A DNA stretch of 64,000 nucleotides from Flavobacteriaceae bacterium Ap0902 (GCA_009835005.1 WTFG01000008.1:41382-105381), one strand, 5' to 3'; shown: positions 17,881-28,592, numbered from the stretch's first letter. Program-made: numbers and translations. Notes: generated by a model not told the origin, from the letters alone.

Positions 17881-18132
17881 CTATTTTAATCTCATTTCCA
17901 TATTTTCTACGGTATTTTTAAGTTCTTTTAAAATTCTAATTGACTGATCTAGACTTTTCGCTTGTTTTAATTGAATTTTCAAAATCTGTGTTTTGAAGAT
18001 TTGTGTATTATAAGCGATGACCTGTTTTCTTGCTATGATGTCATCATCAGAGTTTACATTGGTACTGATAGCATTCGCATTCATCAACGCAGATGAAAGT
18101 AAAAAACCTGATAATAGAATAATTTTTTTCAT
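17881..18132 (-). CDS. Small secreted protein of unknown function
   Basis: An 83-residue protein with a clear signal peptide (MKKIILLSGFLLSSALMNANA). The mature part of about 60 residues is a predicted helix rich in Gln, Lys and Leu (TQILKIQLKQAKSLDQSIRILKEL begins near residue 48). Similar small periplasmic helices occur in flavobacteria but I cannot assign a family. Monocistronic, divergent from glyA. Confidence 0.65.
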   Translation of the reverse strand: MKKIILLSGFLLSSALMNANAISTNVNSDDDIIARKQVIAYNTQIFKTQILKIQLKQAKSLDQSIRILKELKNTVENMEMRLK

Positions 18133-18292
18133 AACATTATTTTTTTAAAAATAATTAATAATTTAGAGTAAGCATTAACAAACCCTTAAATGCTACTGCA
18201 AATATACGCATACTTTTATGGATTCTCTAAAAAAGAAAGCCTGTTTTTTATCATATTAACTATAATTTAATGTATCCTTATTATCTGACAGA

Positions 18293-18327
18293 TTGTATGG
18301 ATAAGGCGCAAATTTTTATTAAGTTTG
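18293..18327 (+). promoter_or_regulatory. glyA promoter (TTG - N24 - TAAGTTTG)
   Basis: A TTG at 18293-18295 and an exact flavobacterial -7 box TAAGTTTG at 18320-18327, 24 bases before the glyA ATG. The spacing is at the long end of the usual range. Confidence 0.6.
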
Positions 18328-18350
18328 ATAAACATTAAAAAATATACTGA

Positions 18351-19613
18351 ATGGATAGAATATTTCAATTAATAGAGGAAGAGAAACAAAGACAAATTAA
18401 CGGAGTAGAACTTATAGCTTCAGAAAACTTCGTGAGTGAAGATGTCCTAAAAGCAATGGGGTCTGTACTTACCAATAAATACGCGGAAGGTTATCCTGGC
18501 AGACGATATTATGGAGGATGTGAAGTGGTTGACAAAGTAGAAAATCTGGCCATTGATAGATTAAAAGAATTATTTGGAGCAGCATATGCCAACGTACAAC
18601 CTCACTCTGGTTCACAAGCGAATGCAGCCGTTTATTTGGCTTGTCTAAAAGCTGGAGATAAAATCATGGGATTAGATTTATCTCATGGAGGTCACTTAAC
18701 CCATGGATCTCCTGTTAATTTCTCTGGAATCAGGTTCGAAACTTGTTTTTATGGAGTAGACAAGGAAACAGGTCTTATAGACTATGATGCAATGGAAGAG
18801 ACAGCACGCAAAGAGAAACCTCAATTAATTATTTGTGGTGCTTCTGCGTATTCAAGAGACATCGATTATAAAAGATTTAGAAAGGTCGCAGATGAAGTAG
18901 GAGCATTATTAATGGCTGATATTGCGCATCCAGCAGGATTGATAGCCGCTGGTTTATTAAACAATCCATTACCACATTGTCATATTATTACCTCTACTAC
19001 CCATAAGACGCTACGTGGACCAAGAGGGGGAATCATCATGATGGGACAAGATTTTGAAAATCCATGGGGTCAAACTTTCAAGAAAAAACCAAAAATGATG
19101 TCCAGAGTTTTGGACTCTGCTGTATTCCCAGGAAATCAAGGCGGTCCTTTAGAGCATGTGATTGCTGCGAAAGCGGTTGCTTTTGGAGAGGACTTGACGG
19201 ACAATTTCAAAGGATATGCGCAACAAGTGATTAAAAATGCTCACGCGCTTGCAGAAGCATTAGTTAAGAAAGATTACCAAATTGTATCGGGTGGTACAGA
19301 CAATCATTGTATGTTGATTGATTTACGCAACAAAGATATATCTGGAAAGGATGCAGAAAATGCTTTGGTTAATGCAGATATAACTTGTAATAAGAATATG
19401 GTTCCATTTGATGATAAATCACCCTTTGTGACCTCTGGCATTAGATTGGGCACGCCTGCTATCACAACTCGTGGCTTAAAGGAAGATGATATGGCAACAA
19501 TCGCAGAATTTATAGACAAGGCTATTATAAATCATAGGGATGAGGATAAATTAAATGCTATTGGCAAGGATGTTCATGCGATGATGAGCGAGTACCCATT
19601 GTTTCAGTGGTAA
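18351..19613 (+). CDS. glyA: Serine hydroxymethyltransferase
   Basis: A 420-residue PLP enzyme that converts serine and tetrahydrofolate to glycine and methylene-tetrahydrofolate. Seen: [50 protein letters not shown], and the PLP lysine (about K219) in [13 protein letters not shown], plus [14 protein letters not shown] near the end. Full length. It is monocistronic, with its own promoter and terminator. Confidence 0.97.
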   Translation: MDRIFQLIEEEKQRQINGVELIASENFVSEDVLKAMGSVLTNKYAEGYPGRRYYGGCEVVDKVENLAIDRLKELFGAAYANVQPHSGSQANAAVYLACLKAGDKIMGLDLSHGGHLTHGSPVNFSGIRFETCFYGVDKETGLIDYDAMEETARKEKPQLIICGASAYSRDIDYKRFRKVADEVGALLMADIAHPAGLIAAGLLNNPLPHCHIITSTTHKTLRGPRGGIIMMGQDFENPWGQTFKKKPKMMSRVLDSAVFPGNQGGPLEHVIAAKAVAFGEDLTDNFKGYAQQVIKNAHALAEALVKKDYQIVSGGTDNHCMLIDLRNKDISGKDAENALVNADITCNKNMVPFDDKSPFVTSGIRLGTPAITTRGLKEDDMATIAEFIDKAIINHRDEDKLNAIGKDVHAMMSEYPLFQW

Positions 19614-19642
19614 GAATTAGATTATCAAAACATTATTAAAAC

Positions 19643-19678
19643 AGAAAACCCTGATTTCCAATGAAATCAGGATTTTCT
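19643..19678 (+). terminator. glyA terminator
   Basis: Hairpin of CCTGATTTC and GAAATCAGG with a four-base loop, extended by AGAAAA and TTTTCT flanks, 30 bases after the glyA stop. It can work in both directions between the convergent genes. Confidence 0.75.
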
Positions 19679-19718
19679 ATTTATTTTGAATTAAATATTA
19701 CAACCCATAATTAAATTA

Positions 19719-20291
19719 TTATTTAACCAATTGCCAACCTCTTTCTGGAGTGTATCTGGCTTTAAATTTCCTGGTGATAAAATCAGAATTTGGGTTTGAA
19801 TCTTTTCCAAATTGATAGAATGGTGTTTTCTCCTTTAATAACAATACATTAAATGTAGCTTGTTTAGAAGTCTTCTTCTCAAAATTCACTTCCTGTTTTA
19901 AATCAATTTCATAGATTAAAGTTTTCACCTCCACATTATTTCTATTCTGCTTAACGATATAAGGGTAGGATTTATCTGTGAGCGTTGGTGTGATGATAAA
20001 AACACTGTCTTTAGAGAACCATTTTCTTCTTTTCTTCTCGTCAATAATTTCAATATACCCTTCCGATTCCAATTCTTGCAGTTTTACAATTAAATCTTGA
20101 TCTTTGGTTGAGTTTAATTTGAATTTATTTATTTGAAATTTTCCTGTTTCAAAAATAGGATTTTCTGCTACATAATCGGTTACCATGCTCATCGCTTGAC
20201 CAGAAGAAATATCTTGAGAATCTTTACAAGAATTATTCAATATAGAGAAAATTCCTAACAATAGAATTAAGTGTAATTTCTGTTTCATCAT
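19719..20291 (-). CDS. Lipoprotein of unknown function
   Basis: A 190-residue lipoprotein (signal ending NNSC; two possible starts, MM). The mature protein is charged and beta-rich, with a central YIEIIDEKKRRKWF segment and a C-terminal FKARYTPERGWQLVK that is typical of small flavobacterial envelope lipoproteins. No catalytic motif is visible. It follows the YfhO-like gene on the same strand with a 35-base gap. Confidence 0.65.
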   Translation of the reverse strand: MMKQKLHLILLLGIFSILNNSCKDSQDISSGQAMSMVTDYVAENPIFETGKFQINKFKLNSTKDQDLIVKLQELESEGYIEIIDEKKRRKWFSKDSVFIITPTLTDKSYPYIVKQNRNNVEVKTLIYEIDLKQEVNFEKKTSKQATFNVLLLKEKTPFYQFGKDSNPNSDFITRKFKARYTPERGWQLVK

Positions 20292-20326
20292 ATTTATTTT
20301 TATTATAACGATAGACCAAATAATTA

Positions 20327-22861
20327 TTATCTAGCGTTATCCAATGTATTTTTTCTCTTTTGAATCATAGCATAAACCCCGCCTAACATGAATAGAATAA
20401 ATATAATATGAGAACTAAGAGATAAAACTCCGCCAGTTTCCACCACTTTAGGCTTGAATTCAAACACTATTGTATGTTCTCCTGCAGGTATCTCCAGACC
20501 ACGCAAAAAGTAATTCGTCTGAATGATTTCTGCTGGCTTCCCATCTATGGTTGCAACCCAACCTTTGTTATAATAGATTTCAGAAAAAACAGCGAATCCA
20601 TCGTTTGGATTGGTGCTGGTAAATTCTAATTGATTAGGCGCATAAGAAATTAGCTCTATAGAAGCATTTTGATTTGATACTGGATCACTTAAATCATCCA
20701 TAACCACAGCCTCATTCTTGGTATCTATTTTACCGATTTGCACAATGGCCTCATTGGCATTTTTAACTTTTTTAATATGATTCACAAACCAAGCATTTCC
20801 CAAAGCACTTGGGTTAGGCATAACGCTTGGACCATCCTCTGCATTAACCACAAAATATTTAGTATTTAGCATATCCAGGACTTGTTGCTCCCCACCTACT
20901 ACATTTAATCTTTTTTGTAGTACGGAATCCCTAGCAAAATATACGTCTATGACATTTTGAAAGTTTTGAAGTTTGGCTCCATGATAACCACCTACAGAAC
21001 TCACAAAATAAGAAGTAGAAGCATCATTAAAAGTACTGGTCGCCGCATTAAATACACGATAATGTCCTTGGTCCCTGTTCTTAATCTCTGCTAAGACTTG
21101 ATTGGTTGGGACCTTTGCAGCAATTTGCATAATTGTTGGATTACTTTGTGCATCTGCATATAATCTATCTGTCAATTCTGTAGGGAATGGATAATCTACA
21201 TATCTTTTGGAAATGAAGTTATCCTTGTTTAAATATCTTTTGTCCACACCCCACAAGTCAATCAAGGTTAATACCGCTAATCCTGCAAGAACGATTTCTC
21301 TCTGTTTAAGTTTATCCCAAACGTAAGCCATTAACAGACCCAAAGCCAATATCACGAAAATCAAACTTCTTATCAAGTCACTCTTAAACATCGCTACGCG
21401 ATCTGCTACAATCCCCTTTTGCATATACATAGGTAATTGCTGATCAAATTCACTCTTGAATCCGAATAAGCCCTCACCAGCAATGTATAATGTGAGTAAA
21501 AAAGCAACAACTCCACCACCAGCATACAGCAAAACTTTTTTCTTATAAGTTATGTTTAAACTTTTATCCTTAAAGAATTGATAAACCGCTAATACAGCCA
21601 AAAGTGGCATTGTAAATTCTGCAATGACCAGAATAGAAGAAACTGCCCTGAATTTATCATACAAAGGAACATAATCTATAAAGATATCTGTAAACCACAT
21701 CATGTTCTTACCCCAAGCCAATAGAATACTTAATAAGGTGGCTAAACCTAGCCATATTTTAAATTTACCTTTAACTAAAAACAAACCTAGCATAAACAAT
21801 AAAATGACCACCGCACCTTGATACGCTGGACCACTTGTAAAAGGTTGATTACCCCAATACGTTGGAATCATATCAATCGCTTGAGAAAAATATTGATATT
21901 CCTCTGGGCTTTGCGCATTCCTTTCTATTGATTTTTTTAAGTTTTCCTTGGTATCAGGCGCTGCGATACTCCCTCCTCCCATTAAATTCGGAATCAATAG
22001 ATTTAGAGTTTCTAATTGTCCATAACTCCATTGAGTGATATAATCTTTGTCTAAACCACTCTCATTCGCATTCTCAAACAAAGTCACATCATTCTCTCCA
22101 CGGGTAGATTGCGCTCCATATTCATAGGTAGCCATAATGCTTGTGGCATTCATCCCGATACCTAAAATAACAGCAAACAATGCCAAAGCACTGGATATCG
22201 CAAAAGTCTTTATATCATTTTTCTTGATTTTATCATATAATTCTACCAAAACATAGATAATGAGAGCCAAACCAAGATAGTATGTCATTTGTGGATGGTT
22301 CGCAACAAGTTCCAAAGCCATAAAAAATGAAGTCAACAAAAATCCAATGATATACTTTTCTCTATATAATAAAATAATACCCGCCGTAAGAGGGGCAAAA
22401 TAAGCGATAGCATGTACTTTAGAGTTATGTCCAGCCTCATACAATTGAAAGAAATATGTTCCCATAGCAAAAAGACAAGCGCCTAGAAAAGCATATTTCC
22501 AATTTTTAAATAAAACCATGCCCAATAGGAAAAACCCTGCAAACATCAAGAACATATAATCTGCTGGTCTAGGTAAAAATCTAAAAACCTCATCTATTTT
22601 TTTAATATAATGATGATCATATTGTGCTCCAGTTTGGTAGGTGGGCATTCCTCCAAACATGGCATCAGACCAGTAGGTTTCTTCTCCAGTAGCATTTCTA
22701 TATTCCACCATCTCTTGTGCACTCCCTTTGTAATTAACTATGTCTGGCTGGGATATAGCTACATCTCCACTAATCACAGGAGCATTATAGACCATAGAAA
22801 TAATGATAAAAATGATGAGAGAAACAATACTAAAAAGTAGGTTTTTATTGACGTTTTGCAT
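20327..22861 (-). CDS. YfhO-family large membrane protein
   Basis: An 844-residue protein with about 12 hydrophobic helices in the first 530 residues and one more near the C-terminus. The soluble part between (about 545-800) includes YYNKGWVATIDGKPAEI and LEIPAGEHTIVFEFKP, the closing block of the YfhO family. Members are GT-C-like membrane proteins thought to modify cell-surface glycopolymers; in Bacteroidota the role is undefined. SDAMFGGMPTYQTG near residue 60 matches the conserved first periplasmic loop. It lies upstream of the lipoprotein gene. Confidence 0.88.
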   Translation of the reverse strand: MQNVNKNLLFSIVSLIIFIIISMVYNAPVISGDVAISQPDIVNYKGSAQEMVEYRNATGEETYWSDAMFGGMPTYQTGAQYDHHYIKKIDEVFRFLPRPADYMFLMFAGFFLLGMVLFKNWKYAFLGACLFAMGTYFFQLYEAGHNSKVHAIAYFAPLTAGIILLYREKYIIGFLLTSFFMALELVANHPQMTYYLGLALIIYVLVELYDKIKKNDIKTFAISSALALFAVILGIGMNATSIMATYEYGAQSTRGENDVTLFENANESGLDKDYITQWSYGQLETLNLLIPNLMGGGSIAAPDTKENLKKSIERNAQSPEEYQYFSQAIDMIPTYWGNQPFTSGPAYQGAVVILLFMLGLFLVKGKFKIWLGLATLLSILLAWGKNMMWFTDIFIDYVPLYDKFRAVSSILVIAEFTMPLLAVLAVYQFFKDKSLNITYKKKVLLYAGGGVVAFLLTLYIAGEGLFGFKSEFDQQLPMYMQKGIVADRVAMFKSDLIRSLIFVILALGLLMAYVWDKLKQREIVLAGLAVLTLIDLWGVDKRYLNKDNFISKRYVDYPFPTELTDRLYADAQSNPTIMQIAAKVPTNQVLAEIKNRDQGHYRVFNAATSTFNDASTSYFVSSVGGYHGAKLQNFQNVIDVYFARDSVLQKRLNVVGGEQQVLDMLNTKYFVVNAEDGPSVMPNPSALGNAWFVNHIKKVKNANEAIVQIGKIDTKNEAVVMDDLSDPVSNQNASIELISYAPNQLEFTSTNPNDGFAVFSEIYYNKGWVATIDGKPAEIIQTNYFLRGLEIPAGEHTIVFEFKPKVVETGGVLSLSSHIIFILFMLGGVYAMIQKRKNTLDNAR

Positions 22862-22966
22862 TCTGGGCTTTTTTCTAATTTTCCAAAGTTAAAGTTTTTT
22901 AGGCATCTATGCTTTACATAAAATTGGATGATTTAATTTATAAAAGAAAAATCAACTTTAAATTAT

Positions 22967-22999
22967 AAAAGCCTTCTAGAATTAATCTAAAAGGCTCTT
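22967..22999 (-). terminator. Terminator after the DUF4834 gene
   Basis: On the minus strand, AAGAGCCTTTTAGA pairs with TCTAGAAGGCTTTT around a short AT loop, followed by a T-rich stretch. It lies 20 bases beyond the DUF4834 stop and before the YfhO start. Confidence 0.55.
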
Positions 23000-23018
23000 G
23001 AATAGCTTTAATCATTAC

Positions 23019-23225
23019 TTATTCTTTGTTTTCTATTTCCTCATATTCCACGGTTTCCGCGTCTCTTATTTGCATGCTAGACTTTTCTACGTCTCCCTGC
23101 TTAAAGATTCTAACATTGGATTGCATATCTGATTTAGGTCTAGTAGGTCTAATTAGAGATCGAATCCAACTTAAAATAAAATACAATATAATGGCAAATA
23201 ACAGTATCTTAATAACTGCAGACAT
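23019..23225 (-). CDS. DUF4834 family small membrane protein
   Basis: A 68-residue protein with one N-terminal transmembrane helix (VIKILLFAIILYFILSWI) and a basic then acidic tail, ending ETVEYEEIENKE. This is the layout of the DUF4834 family of Bacteroidota. Its start is three bases after the stop of the upstream lipoprotein gene, so both are cotranscribed. Function unknown. Confidence 0.75.
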   Translation of the reverse strand: MSAVIKILLFAIILYFILSWIRSLIRPTRPKSDMQSNVRIFKQGDVEKSSMQIRDAETVEYEEIENKE

Positions 23226-23227
23226 AT

Positions 23228-24301
23228 TTAATTAATTTTGGTCGTTGACTTGCTAGTAGAAGACAAATTAATTTTTTGATCATTCAACTGTTGTGTCATC
23301 CGCATTGTTTCTTCTTTGTTCATCACAGCATTCTTAACCCAACCCGTCTTTTGATCTACATGGGCTGTACCATTGACTTTACCCTCTAAACTACGGAATA
23401 TCTTCACTCCACTGCCATTAGGATCTGTTTGGGAATCAGAACCACTGCTTGTCCCAGAAATCTTGATGGTAGCCACACCATTATTGATTCCATCAAAAGT
23501 ATAGTTGATATCTGATTTTGCATTGCCTTCTGAGTTATTAATAGACCAAGTATCCCCTTTTTTCACAGGCTTTTTTGGATAATAGGCTAATGATTCCTCA
23601 AACATTTGCTTCATCGCTTCATCGCTTAAAGCGGCGTTCAAAAATTCATCTAGCATATTCAATTGTTCTGGTTCCAAATCAGATTTCATCTCTGTTTTCA
23701 CTTTATCTCTAACTTTAAATAAATTAGAAATATCCTGAACTTTACCATGCTCATCAATGGTCATATTAAAAGAATTACCAATAATCGCTTTATTAAACTT
23801 CCATCGCTGTTTGGCAGCATCTTCTTTAGGTTCTGCCCCATTGGTATCAAAACTAACAGAGGTGGTGCCATCTGACATCTTCTCTGCAAACCTTTTATAT
23901 TGAACATCCATCACAAATCCCTCTTCCGTTATATCTTTCACTTGGTATTCCAATTCTGTTGTGGATTCCTGTGTTAATGTGGCACTTTCTTTTCCGTTAG
24001 ATTGCACATTGGTAGCATTTGTAACAATTTTAAAAGGATATTTTTCTCCTTTTTCTAAATTGAATTTAAAATGAAAAGAGCCATCCGCATCTTTCTCAAA
24101 AGCAACATCTTCTTTCTCTTCTTCATCTAATTCTACATTATCCTCTTTAACTGGCGGTGTATAGACTACCGTATCGCCCGTTTCATTAACCACAAGTTCC
24201 TCTCCATTCTCATTTGTACCTATAACGGGAGGTTTTTTATCTTCATTTTTACATGAAATAATCGCCGCCGTCATAGCACATACTAAAATCACTTTCTTCA
24301 T
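23228..24301 (-). CDS. DUF6263-like lipoprotein
   Basis: A 357-residue lipoprotein (signal AAIISC, Cys about residue 17) with an acidic low-complexity linker to residue 75. The body has FHFKFNLEKGEKYPFKI, TEEGFVMDVQYKRF, YYPKKPVKKGDTW and GKVNGTAHVDQKTGWV, matching the beta-rich DUF6263 pattern of secreted Bacteroidota proteins. No enzyme motif is seen. It is followed by the DUF4834 gene. Confidence 0.7.
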   Translation of the reverse strand: MKKVILVCAMTAAIISCKNEDKKPPVIGTNENGEELVVNETGDTVVYTPPVKEDNVELDEEEKEDVAFEKDADGSFHFKFNLEKGEKYPFKIVTNATNVQSNGKESATLTQESTTELEYQVKDITEEGFVMDVQYKRFAEKMSDGTTSVSFDTNGAEPKEDAAKQRWKFNKAIIGNSFNMTIDEHGKVQDISNLFKVRDKVKTEMKSDLEPEQLNMLDEFLNAALSDEAMKQMFEESLAYYPKKPVKKGDTWSINNSEGNAKSDINYTFDGINNGVATIKISGTSSGSDSQTDPNGSGVKIFRSLEGKVNGTAHVDQKTGWVKNAVMNKEETMRMTQQLNDQKINLSSTSKSTTKIN

Positions 24302-24614
24302 TCTAAAAAATTTTGTGCAAGATACAAATTAACGATTGTTTAAAGAATTTGATATCATATAATTGCGTTAAATTTCAATAAAATGATATTTGTACCACAA
24401 AAATAATTACATTAAAATTTTTCTACAAAAACAAGCCATTTATTTTATAATATATTCAACCCACAACTTGTTAGATAGATTGAAATAAAATTTAACCTAA
24501 ATTTCACATTCAAATATTAAATTAATTCAGTCAAAAATCACGAAATTAGTATGAGTAAATTTTAGAAAATGACATAAGCGTTGAGTCATAGAATAACCTT
24601 TTAAAAATTTTATT
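24302..24614. other. Divergent AT-rich intergenic region
   Basis: About 313 bases between the DUF6263-like lipoprotein and the isochorismatase gene. It must hold two divergent promoters, but no exact TAnnTTTG box at a convincing distance and no inverted repeat of note was found. Confidence 0.5.
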
Positions 24615-25253
24615 ATGAGTAGTATTACGCCTATCAGAGACCCGAAATCGGATCATTTATTAACACCAGAAAATTCTGCTTTAATCATTATTGATTATCA
24701 ACCAACACAGGTGAACTCTATCAACTCTATGGATAAGAGAGAACTTGTAAATAATATTGCAGATGTAACGCAAGTAGCACATGGTTTTAATGTACCTATA
24801 GTTTTATCTACCATCAATGTGGAATCTGGCGCTAATGGGCCAACCATTCCACAGATAAAGGATGTAATCCCTAATCAACCAGAGATTGATAGAACCTCTA
24901 TCAACTCTTGGGAGGATAAAGAGTTTCAAGAGGCTGTAAAGGCCTTAGATAGAAAAAAACTTGTAATTTGTGCATTGTGGACAGAGGTATGCCTTTCCTT
25001 CCCAACTTTGGATCTTTTAAAAGAAGGATATGAGGTATATACCATTGTGGATGCCGTGGGTGGAACTTCCAAAATGGCACATGATACAGCATTGCGCAGA
25101 ATAGAACAAGCGGGCGCAAAATTATCCTCTGTAACCCAATATATTTGTGAATTACAAAGAGATTGGAATCGCGATGAAACTAGAGGAATTTTTGTAAAAG
25201 GACTGGTTAAAAACGGTTCTTTCTTTAGCGGTACGTTAGAGAAAGATTCTTAG
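24615..25253 (+). CDS. Isochorismatase-family cysteine hydrolase
   Basis: A 212-residue YcaC-like hydrolase. The triad positions can be seen: Asp in ALIIIDYQPTQ (about residue 29), a Lys further on, and Cys in CALWTEVCLSFPTLDLL (about residue 124). The GPTIPQIKDV and DAVGGTSKMAHDTALRR segments are typical of the YcaC subgroup. Substrates in the subgroup are mostly unknown. It stands alone, closed by a strong terminator. Confidence 0.88.
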   Translation: MSSITPIRDPKSDHLLTPENSALIIIDYQPTQVNSINSMDKRELVNNIADVTQVAHGFNVPIVLSTINVESGANGPTIPQIKDVIPNQPEIDRTSINSWEDKEFQEAVKALDRKKLVICALWTEVCLSFPTLDLLKEGYEVYTIVDAVGGTSKMAHDTALRRIEQAGAKLSSVTQYICELQRDWNRDETRGIFVKGLVKNGSFFSGTLEKDS

Positions 25254-25266
25254 GGAATCGTTAAAT

Positions 25267-25313
25267 AAAAAAATAGAGCAATTGAACTTTGGTTTTATTG
25301 CTCTATTTTTTTT
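25267..25313 (+). terminator. Bidirectional terminator between isochorismatase and hsdR genes
   Basis: Near-perfect 16-base stem (AAAAAAATAGAGCAAT and its complement) with a 14-base loop, A-run on the left and T-run on the right. It serves the isochorismatase gene and possibly also the convergent hsdR. Confidence 0.85.
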
Positions 25314-25439
25314 AATTTAAACACGTAAGAACTTTCCTTAAAACAATTACTTTATCTCTTCTAAATAACCTACTGTCATTTATTTTTAGAAAAAATATCG
25401 TATAATTTTAAGTAAATATCTACTTTGATATTTTTTACA

Positions 25440-28400
25440 TTAATGATATTTCTTAAAGTTCTCTGCTTGTTCAAATATTTCTTGATACACCTCATCCCGT
25501 TCTACGGGCGGATAGCCAAATTCATCTAATAATAAAATGAGTCCAACTTTTAAGGCTGATTTAATATCTGCTCTTTTATTCCAATCTGGAAATTGCATTT
25601 GATCGGCCACTAATTTTTTAACTTCTTTAGATAATTGTAATAATTTATCTTCTGGATAAGTAAAATCATACCTCACACATAGGTCTTTTAAAATATCATA
25701 AAATGCCTTTACTTCGATATCAATTCCCAATTCATCACCTGACTTAAATTCGCGATACACATCCCAAATGAGTTCTGTCAATTGATCTGCCATATCCTCA
25801 TACACCTCACTTTTAAATATATCATTGGCATCACGCTGATTATATTTTTGAACTAAAGATTCCATCTTCTTAGAGAAATCAACGCCTTTCACCTTATTTA
25901 CTTTTTTCATTTCACCAATCGCTCTGGCTAGTAGTTTTTGAAGCAATTTGATTTTGGTGTTAGGTAGTTTAATTTGTTCAATTTTGGCAAGGTAGTCTTC
26001 ATCAAACAGATCTTGTTCATTTTCATTCTCCTCTCCCATTTTAAAGAGTTCCTCTACCCCATCACTCTGCAATGCATCTTTAATCATCTCCCTAACCTTT
26101 GCATTCATTTGAGCGGTATCAGGAGCATCTCCTTTAGTCAATTTGAATATGATAGACCTTACAGCCAGATAAAAATGAGTATAATCTCGCTCGATTTGTT
26201 TTAACTCCCCAGTACCTACACAAATATCATAAGCAGCTTTCAGTCTTTTAACCAAATCCATAAAGCGCGTTTCCATCTCTTTGGATTGCTGCACAAATTC
26301 TGCGGTTTTGTTTAAAGTATCTAGTTGTACTAAGGGAGTACCAGTGAAATATTTAGAATAATCAAACTTATGCAATATTTTAGCTAATAAATCTAAATGA
26401 TCCCTTACAATAACTATTGATTGATTTACATCTTCAAAATTATCTCTATCCCCTTCAGCATATTGCTTTAATGCTAGGTTCATTTGATTTTTGATTCCAA
26501 TGTAATCAACTACAAGTCCTTTATTTTTACCTTTGAACTTTCTATTAACCCTAGAAATTGTTTGGATTAAATTATGCTGTTGTAATGGCTTATCAATATA
26601 TATCGTATCCAAAAACGGTACATCAAAGCCAGTAAGCCACATATCGACCACGATAGCAATCTTAAAGTTAGATTTCTCATTTTTAAATTGCCTATCTAAT
26701 TCCTTTCTATATTCTTTGGTACCCAAGAGGTTGTACATATCTTCTGGATCATCTTTCCCACGAGTCATAATCATCTTGATATGCTCCATAGGTTTTATCA
26801 CCTTCTTTTCTTGCTCAGATAATTCTGCACCATCTGCTGCCACCTTAACCTCATTCCACTCGGGTCTAAGCGCTATGACATTTTTATAAAATTCATAGGC
26901 GATTTCACGAGAACTAGAGACAAACATCGCCTTACCTTTTACACTAGCTCCTTCTTCTATCCTCTTTTCATAATGATTTACAAAATCAGCTGCCAAGGTT
27001 TTTAGCCTGTCAGGATCACCTAATATAGCATACATACTTGCAGATTGCTCCTTACTTTTCTTAATCTGATATTCATTAGCTCCTTCTGCCGCTACATTTT
27101 CATAATATTCCTCAATTTTTTGCAATTCTTGATTATGTAATGCGATTTTAGCTGCACGCCCTTCATAAACTATTCTCACTGTGATTTCATCTTTCACAGA
27201 TTCGTTCATGGTATAGGCATCTACCACTTTTCCAAATACATCTAATGTTGCATCTATTGGCGTCCCTGTAAAACCTACGTAAGTAGCATTGGGAAGTGAA
27301 TCGTGTAGATATTTGGCAAAGCCATAAGTTTTAGTCACTCCTTGCTCTGTTACTCTAATTTTCTGGTCTAGATTGGTCTGGCTTCTATGTGCTTCATCCG
27401 ATATGCAAATAACATTGGTACGATCTGTAAGCAATTCTATATCTTCTGTAAACTTATGAATCGTCGTGAGGAAAACACCCCCACTAGCTCTACCCTGTAG
27501 TAAGTCTCTTAACGTTGCTCTGCTCTCCACACTCTTGATTAGATTATCACCAACATAGGTTTTAGCATTGGTGAATTGCCCAGCTAATTGGTCATCTAAA
27601 TCTGTTCTATCTGTGATTAAAACGATCGTAGGACTTTCAAAATAGGCACTTTTCATTAATAACCTGGTAAGAAATAACATGGTAAAACTTTTCCCACTTC
27701 CAGTGGCACCAAAGTAAGTACCACCCTTTCCGTTACCTTCTGGCTTTTGTGCTTTCTTTATGTTGTCAAATAACGCCCTTGCGGCATAATATTGAGGATA
27801 TCGACATACAATTTTTTCATCTTTTTTAGAAGAATCTGGTATGTAAATGAAATTTTGAATAATATCCCGAACCCTATCTTGATGCAGCATTCCTTGTATC
27901 AACGTAAACATACTGTTGATTCCATCCACATCTTTGGTGAGTCCTGTAATTCTGCGCCAAGCGTAAAAGTATTCATACGGAGCAAAGAAAGAACCCGCTT
28001 TGTTGTTTACACCATCACTAATAATACAAAATGCATTGTATTTAAATAGTTCTGGAATATCTCTCCTATACCTTGTCGTTAGTTGTACATACGCATCATG
28101 AATGGTAGTATTCTCTTTAACCGCAGTTTTAAATTCAAAAACAACTACAGGAATTCCATTGATATATAGAATTCCATCGGGTATTCGATTTTCTGTTCCC
28201 TCAATTTTTAATTGCGTAACGAACTTATAGTGATTCTGATTCTTTTTTGAATAGTCTATCAAATAAATCCAAATATCCTTTTGTTTAGGATCCTCTCTTT
28301 TTAGATTAAAACCATCTGATAGCCACTGCATCAAGGTTTTATTACTTTCATACAAATCAGATGCAGGAAGTGTCTTTAATTGTAAAACAATAGATTGTGC

Positions 28401-28580
28401 CTCTGTGGGTGTTAGTCCTTCTTTCTTGTATTGCGTAAGCAGAAACGAGATCAAATCATCTTCTATCAAAACTTCCTCTGGAGATCGCGCAATGGTATTA
28501 CCCAAAATATGCGGATAACCTTCGTTGGCCAACAATTCTGAATACGTATGTTCTAAACTCGCCTCTGTGAATTTACTCAT
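25440..28580 (-). CDS. hsdR: Type I restriction enzyme R subunit
   Basis: A 1046-residue translocase-nuclease. The N-terminal nuclease domain has IPDGILYINGIPVVVFEFK near residues 135-152 (PD-ExK residues Asp, Glu, Lys). The SF2 motor follows: Walker A FGATGSGKSFT near 290, DEAHRS near 396, GFTGTP, DMWLTGFDVP and QTISRVNRKFKGK. The C-terminal part binds the HsdM/HsdS core. Full length and without internal stops, so apparently intact. It is separated from hsdM-hsdS by an ATPase gene and a gene fragment. Confidence 0.95.
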   Translation of the reverse strand: MSKFTEASLEHTYSELLANEGYPHILGNTIARSPEEVLIEDDLISFLLTQYKKEGLTPTEAQSIVLQLKTLPASDLYESNKTLMQWLSDGFNLKREDPKQKDIWIYLIDYSKKNQNHYKFVTQLKIEGTENRIPDGILYINGIPVVVFEFKTAVKENTTIHDAYVQLTTRYRRDIPELFKYNAFCIISDGVNNKAGSFFAPYEYFYAWRRITGLTKDVDGINSMFTLIQGMLHQDRVRDIIQNFIYIPDSSKKDEKIVCRYPQYYAARALFDNIKKAQKPEGNGKGGTYFGATGSGKSFTMLFLTRLLMKSAYFESPTIVLITDRTDLDDQLAGQFTNAKTYVGDNLIKSVESRATLRDLLQGRASGGVFLTTIHKFTEDIELLTDRTNVICISDEAHRSQTNLDQKIRVTEQGVTKTYGFAKYLHDSLPNATYVGFTGTPIDATLDVFGKVVDAYTMNESVKDEITVRIVYEGRAAKIALHNQELQKIEEYYENVAAEGANEYQIKKSKEQSASMYAILGDPDRLKTLAADFVNHYEKRIEEGASVKGKAMFVSSSREIAYEFYKNVIALRPEWNEVKVAADGAELSEQEKKVIKPMEHIKMIMTRGKDDPEDMYNLLGTKEYRKELDRQFKNEKSNFKIAIVVDMWLTGFDVPFLDTIYIDKPLQQHNLIQTISRVNRKFKGKNKGLVVDYIGIKNQMNLALKQYAEGDRDNFEDVNQSIVIVRDHLDLLAKILHKFDYSKYFTGTPLVQLDTLNKTAEFVQQSKEMETRFMDLVKRLKAAYDICVGTGELKQIERDYTHFYLAVRSIIFKLTKGDAPDTAQMNAKVREMIKDALQSDGVEELFKMGEENENEQDLFDEDYLAKIEQIKLPNTKIKLLQKLLARAIGEMKKVNKVKGVDFSKKMESLVQKYNQRDANDIFKSEVYEDMADQLTELIWDVYREFKSGDELGIDIEVKAFYDILKDLCVRYDFTYPEDKLLQLSKEVKKLVADQMQFPDWNKRADIKSALKVGLILLLDEFGYPPVERDEVYQEIFEQAENFKKYH

Positions 28581-28592
28581 TGTTATTAATTT

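Noticed and set aside
25267..25313. Long stem-loop considered as a repeat unit or CRISPR-like element
   Set aside because: It is single, has flanking A- and T-runs and lies between convergent genes, so it is a terminator. No CRISPR array is present anywhere in the window.
26533..26889. A 118-codon open frame on the plus strand
   Set aside because: Antisense to the motor domain of hsdR, with low-complexity Ser/Ile/Leu content typical of a shadow frame.
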